From contig NZ_AULB01000012.1 of NCBI RefSeq assembly GCF_000425065.1, forward strand, positions 124,001 to 188,000: DNA of 64,000 bases, in the 5' to 3' direction. This document shows positions 16,102 through 24,256 of the stretch, piece after piece. Position 1 is the first letter of the stretch. Every line of letters starts with the position of its first letter. Both the position numbers and the translations under genes were made by a program. The notes under the pieces are model-generated. The model was not told the DNA's origin and made no database searches. It saw only the letters and a program-made list of their open reading frames with translations. The stretch is from Actinomadura rifamycini DSM 43936 (GTDB lineage Bacteria > Actinomycetota > Actinomycetes > Streptosporangiales > Streptosporangiaceae).

Positions 16102-17577
16102 CTAGTACGCGCCCGACCCCCGCACCACCGCCGACCAGGTCTTCCAGATGATCTGCAGGTCCAGCGCGAGGGTCCAGTTGTCCACATACCGCAGGTCCAG
16201 CCGCACCGACTCCTCCCACGTCAGGTCGGAGCGCCCGCTCACCTGCCACAGCCCCGTCAGGCCCGGCTTCACCACCAGCCGCCGGTACACGTCCCCGCCG
16301 TACTGCGCCACCTCGTCCGGCAGCGGCGGCCGCGGACCCACCAGCGACATGTCGCCCCGCAACACGTTGATCAGCTGCGGCAGCTCGTCCAGCGAGTAGC
16401 GGCGCAGCCACCGCCCCACCCGGGTGATCCGCGGATCCGCCCGCATCTTGAACAGCACGCCGTCGCCCTCGTTGCTGGCCAGCAGCTCCGCCTTCCGGGC
16501 CTCCGCGTCCTGCACCATCGTCCGGAACTTCAGCACCGTGAACTCCCGGCCGCCGCGCCCCACCCGCGTCTGCCGGAACATCACCGGGCCCGGGCTCGTC
16601 GCCTTGATCAACACCGCGACCACCAGCAGCAGCGGACTCAGCGCCAGCAGCCCGGCCAGCGCCGCCGCCCGGTCGAACAGCCCCTTCAGCACCTTCCGGC
16701 CGCCGTCCAGCTCCGGATGCTCCACGTGCAGCAGCGGCAGCCCCGACACCGGCCGGATCGAGATCCGCGGCCCCGCCACGTCCATCAGCGCCGGCGCCAC
16801 CACCAGCTCCACGTCGTTCCGCTCGATCTGCCACGCGAGCCGCCGCAGCGCCGTCCCGTCCAGCTCCGGGCACGCCAGCACCGCCACCGAGTCGGCGCCG
16901 ACCCGCTCCGCGACCGCCGCCGTCTGCCCGAAGTCGCCCAGCACCGGGACGCCCTCCACCTCGGCCACCGCGTCGTCGCCGGTCACCAGCGCCGGCGGCA
17001 GGCACACCGCCGCGATGTCCATCCCGTGGTACCGCTTCTGCCGCAGCAGCCGGATCAGGTCCTCCACCGACGTGCGGTGCCCCACCGCGACCACCCGCCG
17101 CATGTACTGGCCGTGCCACCGCTTCCGGTGCAGCCACTTCCGCAACTGGTACCGCGCCAGCACCGCCAGGAACGTCCCCAGCGGCATCGCCATCACCACG
17201 TAGCCGCGCGCCACGTCCGTCTTCGACGCGTACGCGATGATCGCGATGCCCGCGGTGAAGATGAACCCCGCCCGCAGCACCCGGTGGAACTCCTCGTACC
17301 CCACCCCGATGTACCGCGGCTGGTACGCCCGGCACAGCATCAGCACCGGCACCCACATCAGCGGCAGCGCCACCGTCAGCACCATGTACGGCGTGTGCCA
17401 CTCGCCCGGCACGCCCGGGAACCGCAGCACGAACGCGATCACACCCGCCGCCAGCATGCTGAGGAAGTCGAGGAACCCCGCGACCCTCCGGTACCGCGCG
17501 CTCCAGTCCTGGGTCTGCGAGTACCGCTTATGGTGGCGGATCGATGACTCGGTCGAAACCTTGTCAACGACGGCCAT
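16102..17577 (-). CDS. Initiating polyprenyl-phosphate sugar-1-phosphate transferase
   Basis: This 491-residue WbaP/CpsE-type protein has about five N-terminal TM segments (between residues 30 and 160), a CoA-binding-like middle domain, and a C-terminal bacterial sugar transferase domain from about 285. The C-terminal domain has the family blocks TSPGPVMFRQTRVGR, FTVLKFRTM, LRRYSLDELPQLINVLRGDMSLVGPRP and KPGLTGLWQVSGRS. It transfers a sugar-1-phosphate to undecaprenyl phosphate, the first step of repeat-unit assembly by the Wzx/Wzy route. It therefore belongs functionally with the flippase and co-polymerases at 1.9-7.2 kb although it lies at the other edge of the locus. ATG 17577 follows GAGGGCG. 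Confidence 0.92.
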   Translation of the reverse strand: MAVVDKVSTESSIRHHKRYSQTQDWSARYRRVAGFLDFLSMLAAGVIAFVLRFPGVPGEWHTPYMVLTVALPLMWVPVLMLCRAYQPRYIGVGYEEFHRVLRAGFIFTAGIAIIAYASKTDVARGYVVMAMPLGTFLAVLARYQLRKWLHRKRWHGQYMRRVVAVGHRTSVEDLIRLLRQKRYHGMDIAAVCLPPALVTGDDAVAEVEGVPVLGDFGQTAAVAERVGADSVAVLACPELDGTALRRLAWQIERNDVELVVAPALMDVAGPRISIRPVSGLPLLHVEHPELDGGRKVLKGLFDRAAALAGLLALSPLLLVVAVLIKATSPGPVMFRQTRVGRGGREFTVLKFRTMVQDAEARKAELLASNEGDGVLFKMRADPRITRVGRWLRRYSLDELPQLINVLRGDMSLVGPRPPLPDEVAQYGGDVYRRLVVKPGLTGLWQVSGRSDLTWEESVRLDLRYVDNWTLALDLQIIWKTWSAVVRGSGAY

Positions 17578-17717
17578 ACGCCCTCACCAACCCTTGTAAC
17601 GCCCGCCCCGAAAAGACCGATCCACCTCAGGGACGCCTGAGGGCCCTCCGGGGTTCACCTGAGTCTTGGAACTCCCAGGAAGAAACCCATAACCCCCGTT
17701 TGCGCCGGTGCCCGGGA

Positions 17718-18308
17718 TCAACCCGAATGATAGGTGTTCTGCGCCGCCGCCAAGCCGTCTCCGAGCAACGCCTCCACCGCGTCCGCCGCCCGCTCCACCT
17801 CGACGCCCAGATCGCGCCGCTCCGCCGCCGAGAAGTCCTTCAGGACGAACGCCGCCGCGTCCATCCGCCCCGGCGGGCGACCCACCCCGAACCGCACCCG
17901 CAGGTACTCCCGGTCCCCCAGCGACCGCGTCACCGACCGCAGCCCGTTGTGGCCGTTGTCGCCGCCGCCCTTCTTCAACCGCACCGCCCCGAACGGGACG
18001 TCCAGCTCGTCGTGGACGACGACCACCCGCTCCAGCGGCACCTTGTAGAAGTCCCGCAGCCCCTTCACCGGACCGCCCGACTCGTTCATGAACGACCGCG
18101 GCTTCGCCAGCACGACCCGCTCCCCCGCCAGCCGCCCCTCCAGCACGTCCGACCGCGCCCCGAACAGCTTCGACCGGTGCGCCTTGAACGACCCCCCGAC
18201 CCTCCCCGCGAGAACGTCCAGCACCACGAACCCCGCGTTGTGCCGGTTGCCCTCGTACTTCGGCCCCGGATTCCCCAAGCCCACGACCAGCCACATGCCC
18301 GCGCTCAC
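17718..18308 (-). CDS. pth: Peptidyl-tRNA hydrolase
   Basis: Pth releases peptides from prematurely dropped peptidyl-tRNA. The 196-residue protein opens with [23 protein letters not shown], where Asn13 and His23 correspond to the binding and catalytic residues of the family. [21 protein letters not shown] and [12 protein letters not shown] follow. GTG at 18308 was chosen because GAGGGAG lies five bases upstream; a later ATG at 18296 is also possible. It follows rplY on the same strand, as is usual in actinobacteria, with a strong hairpin between the two genes. Confidence 0.95.
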   Translation of the reverse strand: MSAGMWLVVGLGNPGPKYEGNRHNAGFVVLDVLAGRVGGSFKAHRSKLFGARSDVLEGRLAGERVVLAKPRSFMNESGGPVKGLRDFYKVPLERVVVVHDELDVPFGAVRLKKGGGDNGHNGLRSVTRSLGDREYLRVRFGVGRPPGRMDAAAFVLKDFSAAERRDLGVEVERAADAVEALLGDGLAAAQNTYHSG

Positions 18309-18342
18309 CCGAACTCCCTCACCGCACATCCTCGAACGGACG

Positions 18343-18378
18343 ACGGCCCCCGCCGGTGCGCACACCGGCGGAGGCCGT
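18343..18378 (-). terminator. 16-bp stem hairpin between rplY and pth
   Basis: Arms 18343-18358 and 18363-18378 pair over 16 bases with one mismatch around a CGCA loop. There is no T run after it, so it could be a T-less terminator or attenuator, or a stabilising hairpin at the 3' end of the rplY message upstream of pth. The pairing is read directly from sequence; the function is inferred. Confidence 0.4.
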
Positions 18379-18446
18379 CACACGTCGCGGCGCGGCCCGC
18401 ACGGCCGCAACCGGTCACCCGGGCGCCACCGGCACCCGGGGAAACG

Positions 18447-19073
18447 TCACTCGCTCGCTTCGGGGGTGTTGACGTCCGTCGCGGGCCCCTCGCCGGCCGG
18501 CGCCGCCTCGGTCCCCTCCGTCGCGCCCGCCGACGCCGTCGCGTCGGTGATCTGCACGATCAGCAGCTCCTCGTCCGCCGCCAGCGTCGTGCCCGCCGGC
18601 AGCTTCAGGTCCTTCGCCAGCACCTGCGAGTCGACCGCCAGGCCGCTGACGTCCAGCTCCACCGACTCCGGAATGCGCGTGGCCTCGGTCTCGACCTGGA
18701 TCTCGACGACCGACTGCGACACGACGCCGCCCGCGACCACGTCGCCGACCACGTTCACCGGCAGGTCCACGACGACCTTCTCGCCGCGCTTCACGATCAG
18801 CAGGTCGACGTGCTCCAGGAAGCCCTTGATCGGGTCGCGCTGGACGTCCTTCGGCAGCGCCAGCTGCTTCCCGCCGTCGAGCCCCTCGATGGCCAGCAGC
18901 GCGTTCGGCGTCTTCAGCGCCATCATCAGCTCGTGGCCCGGCAGCGAGATGTGCGTCGGGTCGGTGCCGTGACCGTAGAGGACGGCGGGCACCTTGCCGG
19001 CCCGGCGGGTGCGCCGCGCGGCACCCTTACCGAACTCGGTGCGCGGCTCGGCGGCAATGCGTACCTCGGACAC
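18447..19073 (-). CDS. rplY: 50S ribosomal protein L25/general stress protein Ctc
   Basis: L25 binds 5S rRNA. This 208-residue protein is the long, Ctc-type form. The N-terminal L25 domain (EPRTEFGKGAARRTRRAGKVPAVLYGHG, residues about 8-35) is followed by the beta-rich TL5/CTC C-terminal domain and an acidic Ala/Glu/Thr tail of about 30 residues. GTG 19073 was preferred because GAGGAG lies eight bases upstream; the longer ATG version would add an unconserved leader. It stands between prs and pth, the standard actinobacterial order. Confidence 0.93.
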   Translation of the reverse strand: MSEVRIAAEPRTEFGKGAARRTRRAGKVPAVLYGHGTDPTHISLPGHELMMALKTPNALLAIEGLDGGKQLALPKDVQRDPIKGFLEHVDLLIVKRGEKVVVDLPVNVVGDVVAGGVVSQSVVEIQVETEATRIPESVELDVSGLAVDSQVLAKDLKLPAGTTLAADEELLIVQITDATASAGATEGTEAAPAGEGPATDVNTPEASE

Positions 19074-19375
19074 GGCGAAAACTCCTCGTTGTTGCGATCC
19101 ACGGCCGTCCGCCATCGGACGTCCGCTACGGACAAAAGCGAATCAGGCGATGCTCGATGCGTCAGGCGCCTCGAAGATTCTTTGCGTTCCCCCCGGGGAG
19201 CACGGGACCGAACCGGCACCGCACTGAACGACCCAAGGGCATACGCGGGATTCAGCAAGTCTAGCCGATCCGTGTCACGCGCGATCCATCCGGGGGACAC
19301 GCGGACGCCCGGAACACGCGCGCCCGGCCCACCGAACGGCGGACCGGGCACGCGCGGCGACGCGGAAACGGCGCC
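19074..19375. other. Intergenic region rplY-prs, no gene
   Basis: About 300 bases without a convincing gene. Near the prs end a GC-rich inverted repeat (GCGCGCCCGG at about 19317-19326 and CCGGGCACGCGC at about 19345-19356) could end prs transcription. A promoter for rplY must lie here but I cannot place it confidently. Confidence 0.4.
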
Positions 19376-20356
19376 CTAGCTGTGGCCGCCGAACAGGCTC
19401 GTCACCGAACCGTCGCTGAACACCTCGTTGATCGCCCGCGCGATCAGCGGCGCGATCGACAGCACCGTCAGCTTGTCGAACTGCTTGTCCTCCGGGATGG
19501 GCAGCGTGTTCGTCAGCACCACCTCGGAGATCCGCGAGTTCTTCAACCGGTCCACCGCCGGACCCGACAGGACGCCGTGGGTCGCCGCCACGACCACCCG
19601 CGTCGCACCGTTCTCGAACAGCGCGTCCGCCGCCTTCACGATCGTCCCGCCCGTGTCGATCATGTCGTCCACCACGACGCAGGTCCGGCCCTCGACCTCG
19701 CCGACGACGTCGAAGACCTTGACCTCGTTCGCCACGTCCGGGTCGCGCTTCTTGTGGATGATCGCCATCGGGACGCCGCCCAGCCGGTCGCTCCACCGCT
19801 CCGTCACCCGCACGCGGCCCGCGTCCGGCGCCACCACGGTCACGTTCGACAGGTCCAGCCTGCTCTCGAAGTGCCGGGCCAGCAGGTCCAGCGCGAACAG
19901 GTGGTCCACCGGACAGTCGAAGAACCCCTGGATCTGCGCGGTGTGCAGATCCACCGTGATCACCCGGTCCGCGCCGGCCGTGCTGAACAGGTCCGCCATG
20001 AGCCGGGCCGAGATCGGCTCCCGCCCCCGGTGCTTCTTGTCCTGCCGCGCGTACCCGAAGAACGGCGCCACCACCGTGATCCGCTTGGCCGACGCGCGCT
20101 TCAGCGCGTCCACCATGATCAGCTGCTCCATGATCCACTGGTTGATGGGAGCGGTGTGGCTCTGGATCACGAAGGCGTCGGAGCCGCGCACCGACTCCAG
20201 GAACCGCACGAACGTCTCACCGTTCGCGAAGTCGTACGCAGAGGTCGGCGTCAACTCGACGTGGAGGTGGTCGGCAACTTCCTTGGCCAGGTCCGGGTGG
20301 GCTCGGCCGGAGAAGAGCATCAGCTTCTTCTGACCGCTCGCTTTGATCCCACTCAC
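19376..20356 (-). CDS. prs: Ribose-phosphate pyrophosphokinase
   Basis: Makes PRPP from ribose 5-phosphate and ATP for nucleotide, His and Trp synthesis and, in actinobacteria, for decaprenyl-phospho-arabinose. The protein has 326 residues with the class I features: FANGETFVR near the ATP site, the metal/ATP motif VDLHTAQIQGFFDCPVDHL and the PRPP loop VVVDDMIDTGGT. GTG 20356 was chosen (VSGIKASGQKK) because GAGGGGGAG precedes it by about ten bases; the upstream ATG adds seven unconserved residues. It lies between glmU and rplY as in relatives. Confidence 0.95.
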   Translation of the reverse strand: MSGIKASGQKKLMLFSGRAHPDLAKEVADHLHVELTPTSAYDFANGETFVRFLESVRGSDAFVIQSHTAPINQWIMEQLIMVDALKRASAKRITVVAPFFGYARQDKKHRGREPISARLMADLFSTAGADRVITVDLHTAQIQGFFDCPVDHLFALDLLARHFESRLDLSNVTVVAPDAGRVRVTERWSDRLGGVPMAIIHKKRDPDVANEVKVFDVVGEVEGRTCVVVDDMIDTGGTIVKAADALFENGATRVVVAATHGVLSGPAVDRLKNSRISEVVLTNTLPIPEDKQFDKLTVLSIAPLIARAINEVFSDGSVTSLFGGHS

Positions 20357-20503
20357 CTTTGAACGACTCCCCCTCAATGGAACTGTGCTTCACGTGGGTT
20401 GTTGTCCCCACTCCCCGCGCACGCATGAGTCCGCGCGCACGGGTTGTCTGTTGTTCGCGGGGGACGCCGCTGTCCGCCCTGCCTCGCGCCCCGGAGGGCG
20501 GCC

Positions 20504-21937
20504 CTACTCGGCCTCGTCCGAAGCCCGGCGCGCCGCCTCGGCCGAAGCCGTCCCGGCCCGCCGCCGCTCCACCCAGCCCTCCACGTTGCGCTGCCGCGCC
20601 CGCGCCACCGCGATCGCACCCGGCGGCACGTCCTGCACGATCACGGAACCGGCCGCCGTGTAGGCACCGTCCCCGACCGTCACCGGCGCGACGATCATGT
20701 TGTCGCTGCCGACCCGGACATGGGAGCCGATCACGCTGCGGTGCTTCTCGACACCGTCGTAGTTCACGAACACCGAACCGGCCCCGATGTTCGAGCCCGC
20801 CCCGATCTCCGCGTCGCCCACGTACGTCAGATGGGGCACCTTCGCGCCCTCGCCCACGTCCGCGTTCTTGGTCTCGACGTACGCCCCGACCTTCGCCTTC
20901 CGCGCGAGCCTGGTGCCCGGCCGCAGGTACGCGTACGGCCCCACGGCCGCCTCCGGCCCGATCTCCGCGCCGCTGGCCACCGCGTTCGCCACGACCGCCC
21001 CGGCCCCGACCCGCGTGTCCGTCAGCGTGCAGCCCGGACCGACCCTCGCGCCCGCCTCCAGGTGGGTCGTCCCGTGCAACTGCGTGCCCGGCAGGACCTC
21101 GGTGTCCGCCTCGGCCGTCACCTGCACGTCGATCCACGTGGACGCCGGGTCGACGATCGTCACCCCGGCCCGCATGTGCGCCTCCAGGATGCGGTCGTTC
21201 AGCTGCCGCCGCGCCTGCGCGAGCTGCACCCGGTCGTTGACGCCCTGCGTCTCGATCCAGTCCGCGACCAGGTGGGCGCCCGCGCGGTGCCCGTCGCCCC
21301 GCAGGATCGCCACCACGTCGGTGAGGTACTCCTCGCCGCCCGCGTTGTCGGTGGTCACCCGCTTGAGGGCGTCCTCCAGCAGCGACCCGTCGAACGCGTA
21401 CATCCCGACGTTGATCTCTTTGACGGCCAGCTGGGCCTCCGACGCGTCCTTGTGCTCGACGATCGCCTCGACGCTCCCGTCGGCCGCACGGATCATCCGC
21501 CCGTACCCGGTGGCGTCCGGCATCTCGGTCGTCAGCACGGTGACCGCGTTGCCCTCGCCCTCGTGCGTCCGCACCAGCTCCGCGAGGGTCTCGGCGCGCA
21601 GCAGCGGGTGGTCGCCGTTCGTCACGACGACCGTCCCGTCCATGGCCCCGATCTCCTCGAGCGCCATCCGGACGGCGTGACCCGTCCCGTTCTGCTCCTC
21701 CTGCACGACGGCGCGCGCCTCCGGCACGTGCTCGTCCAGGTGCGCGACGACCTGCTCCCTGCGATGCCCGACGACGACGACGAGCCGTTCGGGTTCCAGG
21801 CCCCGCGCGGCGGTCAGCACATGCCCGAGCATGCTGCGCCCGCAGAGTTCGTGGAGCACCTTCGAGGTGCGGGACTTCATCCGGGTGCCCTCGCCCGCGG
21901 CGAGAACGATGACGGCGGCCGGACGGCTGGCGCTCAC
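20504..21937 (-). CDS. glmU: Bifunctional GlmU (N-acetyltransferase/uridylyltransferase)
   Basis: GlmU makes UDP-N-acetylglucosamine for peptidoglycan: it acetylates glucosamine-1-phosphate and then adds UMP. The 477-residue protein starts with the nucleotidyltransferase signature [14 protein letters not shown] (about 9-22), followed by QNGTGHA and NGDHPLL. From about residue 255 it has the hexapeptide-repeat left-handed helix with the acetyltransferase residues in YLRPGTRL and [27 protein letters not shown] 21937 was chosen because GAGGAG lies seven bases upstream; upstream ATGs give an unconserved leader. The Ala/Arg-rich tail is disordered. Confidence 0.95.
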   Translation of the reverse strand: MSASRPAAVIVLAAGEGTRMKSRTSKVLHELCGRSMLGHVLTAARGLEPERLVVVVGHRREQVVAHLDEHVPEARAVVQEEQNGTGHAVRMALEEIGAMDGTVVVTNGDHPLLRAETLAELVRTHEGEGNAVTVLTTEMPDATGYGRMIRAADGSVEAIVEHKDASEAQLAVKEINVGMYAFDGSLLEDALKRVTTDNAGGEEYLTDVVAILRGDGHRAGAHLVADWIETQGVNDRVQLAQARRQLNDRILEAHMRAGVTIVDPASTWIDVQVTAEADTEVLPGTQLHGTTHLEAGARVGPGCTLTDTRVGAGAVVANAVASGAEIGPEAAVGPYAYLRPGTRLARKAKVGAYVETKNADVGEGAKVPHLTYVGDAEIGAGSNIGAGSVFVNYDGVEKHRSVIGSHVRVGSDNMIVAPVTVGDGAYTAAGSVIVQDVPPGAIAVARARQRNVEGWVERRRAGTASAEAARRASDEAE

Positions 21938-22096
21938 AAGGAGGCTCCTCGGCATCGCGGACGGGTTGACGTACGGGCCGACCTGCGACGACACGCGCCG
22001 CAGGGCACGTCGGCCCGACATCCCGAAGGATACCGCCCGACACGCAGGCGTCATCCCCCGCCCACCGCCCGATCACACATCAGACATACCGGACAG

Positions 22097-22168
22097 CTCC
22101 GGCGCCAGGACTTGAACCTGAACCAGGGGCACCAAAAACCCATGTGCTGCCGATTACACCACGCCGGA
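22097..22168 (-). tRNA. tRNA-Gln (TTG)
   Basis: The complement folds as a 72-nt cloverleaf. The acceptor TCCGGCG pairs with CGCCGGA, the D-arm is GTGTAATCGGCAGCAC, the anticodon loop TTTTGGT has anticodon TTG, and the T-arm loop is TTCAAGT with stem CAGG/CCTG. The anticodon stem has a T-C mismatch at 27-43 and a T-G pair at 31-39. CCA is not encoded. The D-arm and overall layout match actinobacterial glutamine tRNAs. It lies upstream of glmU on the same strand. Confidence 0.9.
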
Positions 22169-22342
22169 CTATAAAAGCGGCAGATCGGACATCCGCCCGC
22201 CGACCGCGCTCCAACGATACCGACACCGACGGCGAGACCCCACATCAATTGCCGAGAGCGGCGACCCGCCCGGCCGACCACGACGTGCCGACCGGGATCC
22301 GCGGCGATGGAGCCCGAGCCGGTGCACCTTCGAACGTTCGAC

Positions 22343-23116
22343 TCACTCGTCCGCGCGCTCGCGCCCCTTGCCGATGTTGGTGATCGCCGAGTCGGAGCGG
22401 GCGATGAGGCGTGCGCCGCCCATCTCTTTACCGAGCATGGCGCCGTAGGCCCAGCCCTCGATGCGCCGATACAGGTCCGCGCTGCGCCTGACTCTGATGA
22501 GCAGGCAACCTCGGTACCCGTCGACGAGGTTCTTCCTGTTCGTCTTCGGATTGTGCCGTTTGATCACCGGCTTCTTGAAGAGCTCGGCGGGGGCACCGAC
22601 CAATCGCGCCCAGTACCCCGTCGCTTCGGCGAGGTCAGCGGTCTCATGGATGTGCAGCCGGTACCCGATGCGCTCGGGCTCCACTCCGGCCACGTCCAAG
22701 AACCTGCGAAAGAGGATGATCAACGCAGGATCGCTATTGATGAACGAGACGCACTCGCTCCGCTTGTAGCTCTTGTCCTTGGTCCCCTCGCACCAGTAGA
22801 TGAGGGCGCCCGCCATCAACGTCTCACGCTCGCTGAGGTCGCCCATCTCATCGCAGGCGGCCAGCTTGACCTTCCGCCGCTCCTTCTCTCGAGCCACGTG
22901 TATGGGCTCCCACCGGGACTTCCACATGGCGGCTATCCGCTCCTGGGAGTAGCCGCGCCGCGGGGGGCCCGGTATGTCCCTTAACCAGAGCGAACATGTG
23001 CTGATGGATATGTCCAGCGAGCCCGCGATCTCGCGATAGGTCCAGCCTTGCTTGCGGAGTTCGATGGCCTTCGGCTTGAGCTTGTCTCGGATCTCGTCCG
23101 GCATCGGTCCACCCAT
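22343..23116 (-). CDS. HTH protein with LAGLIDADG-like domain (unknown function)
   Basis: A 257-residue protein. Residues about 5-50 look like a helix-turn-helix (KAIELRKQGWTYREIAGSLDISISTCSLWLRD). The rest carries blocks such as GALIYWCEGTKDK, VSFINSDPALIILFRRFLD and YRLHIHE that resemble the alpha-beta layout of LAGLIDADG-type homing endonucleases. I have seen similar uncharacterised proteins in actinomycetes; a DNA-binding or endonuclease role is inference. Base composition is clearly lower in GC than its neighbours and many codons end in A or T, which points to transfer. It stands immediately upstream of tRNA-Gln. ATG 23104 is an alternative start with GGTGGA nearby. Confidence 0.6.
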   Translation of the reverse strand: MGGPMPDEIRDKLKPKAIELRKQGWTYREIAGSLDISISTCSLWLRDIPGPPRRGYSQERIAAMWKSRWEPIHVAREKERRKVKLAACDEMGDLSERETLMAGALIYWCEGTKDKSYKRSECVSFINSDPALIILFRRFLDVAGVEPERIGYRLHIHETADLAEATGYWARLVGAPAELFKKPVIKRHNPKTNRKNLVDGYRGCLLIRVRRSADLYRRIEGWAYGAMLGKEMGGARLIARSDSAITNIGKGRERADE

Positions 23117-23160
23117 GGGGTGGACTTTACCACCGACTTTAACATTCCGTTGCCTTATAG

Positions 23161-24099
23161 TTACTTACCATTATCGACGTTCTTGGACCGGTTCGCCCGG
23201 CTCGACGTGAGCCAGTCCGGGAGGGGCTCGCGGGCTTGGAGCCAGGGGGCGGGGACGGCGGCGGGGCCGCGGTGGGCGGCGATGATGCCGCCGGCCATGG
23301 CGGCGGTGGTGTCCATGTCGCCGCCGACCTGGACGCACGCGCGGACGGCCGACTCGTAGTCGTCCAGGCGGGTGGCGGCGGCCCAGAGGGCGAAGGGGAC
23401 GGTGTCCTGCGCGGTGATCCGGTTGCCGTTGCCCAGTTCGCGGGCCGCTTCCCGCGGGGTCTCGGCGAGGAGTCGGAGGGAGCGGCGCAGGCCGCGGCGG
23501 ACGTACTCGCCCATCGTCGTCCGGTCGAGCGCGGTCTCGATCAGCTCGCGGGGCTCGACGGGGGCGCCGGGACGGGACGCGGCGAGGGCCGCGGCGACGG
23601 CGATCGCGACGGCGCCCGCGACGCCCTCGGGGTGGGCGTGGGTGATCTCGGCGGACAGGACGGCCTGCTCGGCGGCGCGGTCGAGGTCGTCGCAGAAGTA
23701 GGCGCCGAGGGGGGCGACGCGCATGGCGGCGCCGTTGCCGTAGGAGCCGTTGCCGCCGAACGCCTCGCGGGAGGCGCGGCGCCAGTCGTCGCCGTCCCGG
23801 ATGCGCTCGAGGAGTTCGAGGGCGCCGGCGCCGTAGCGGCGGCCGATGTCCATGCGTTCGGCGAAGGCCCGGGCGAGGTCGCCCTGGTTGATTTGCCCGG
23901 ATTGGTTTAGGGCGTCGGTTATGGAGCACGCCATCTCCGTGTCGTCCGACCAGTTCCACGGCCCGGGCGGCACGCCGGTCTCCGTGGAGACGTCCCTGTT
24001 GACGAGGAGGAAGAACTGGTCGCCGAAGGCGTCGCCGACCGACAGGCCGACGAGCGAACCTTCGGCGTGCGCCGAGCGTTCGTCCAGGGTGAGGGCCAT
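23161..24099 (-). CDS. ADP-ribosylglycohydrolase family protein
   Basis: The 312-residue all-helical protein has the two metal-binding blocks of the DraG/ARH family: WSDDTEM at about residues 50-56 and GGDMDTTAAMAGGI near 267-280. Members remove ADP-ribose from proteins, nucleic acids or small molecules, using Mg2+ ions held by the aspartates. The ATG at 24099 is preceded by GGAAGGA at six bases. It is divergent from the desaturase gene and shares the upstream region carrying a perfect palindrome. No ADP-ribosyltransferase partner is visible in the window, so the substrate is open. Confidence 0.85.
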   Translation of the reverse strand: MALTLDERSAHAEGSLVGLSVGDAFGDQFFLLVNRDVSTETGVPPGPWNWSDDTEMACSITDALNQSGQINQGDLARAFAERMDIGRRYGAGALELLERIRDGDDWRRASREAFGGNGSYGNGAAMRVAPLGAYFCDDLDRAAEQAVLSAEITHAHPEGVAGAVAIAVAAALAASRPGAPVEPRELIETALDRTTMGEYVRRGLRRSLRLLAETPREAARELGNGNRITAQDTVPFALWAAATRLDDYESAVRACVQVGGDMDTTAAMAGGIIAAHRGPAAVPAPWLQAREPLPDWLTSSRANRSKNVDNGK

Positions 24100-24191
24100 T
24101 GCGCGTCCTTCCGCGGGGGCACGGTCGAGAAGCGAGAGTTCTGTGACCCGAGGGACACATCCCGACTGATTTTACCGACCGGACCTGTCGT

Positions 24192-24224
24192 ACCTACGGT
24201 TCCGTAGGTTACGTTGGCGTAGGT
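24192..24224. promoter_or_regulatory. Perfect 8+8 palindrome plus third half-site upstream of desaturase
   Basis: ACCTACGG-TT-CCGTAGGT (24192-24209) is a perfect inverted repeat. A third half-site, GCGTAGGT, lies at 24217-24224, exactly 15 bases after the CCGTAGGT arm at 24202. It lies 33-65 bases upstream of the desaturase ATG, where a repressor would block transcription. The TetR gene just downstream of the desaturase is the natural candidate to bind it. The repeat is seen directly; the regulator assignment is inferred. Confidence 0.7.
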
Positions 24225-24256
24225 AAGACCTCCCGAGTTGCAGGAAGTGGTGACGC

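Noticed and set aside
19275..20138. Open frames of 280-620 residues overlapping prs and glmU in other frames
   Set aside because: Gly/Arg-rich shadows without motifs; prs and glmU are certain.
22300..24100. Complete integrative element between tRNA-Gln and the desaturase
   Set aside because: No integrase, no direct repeat of the tRNA 3' end and no excision genes could be found; only one gene has foreign composition.
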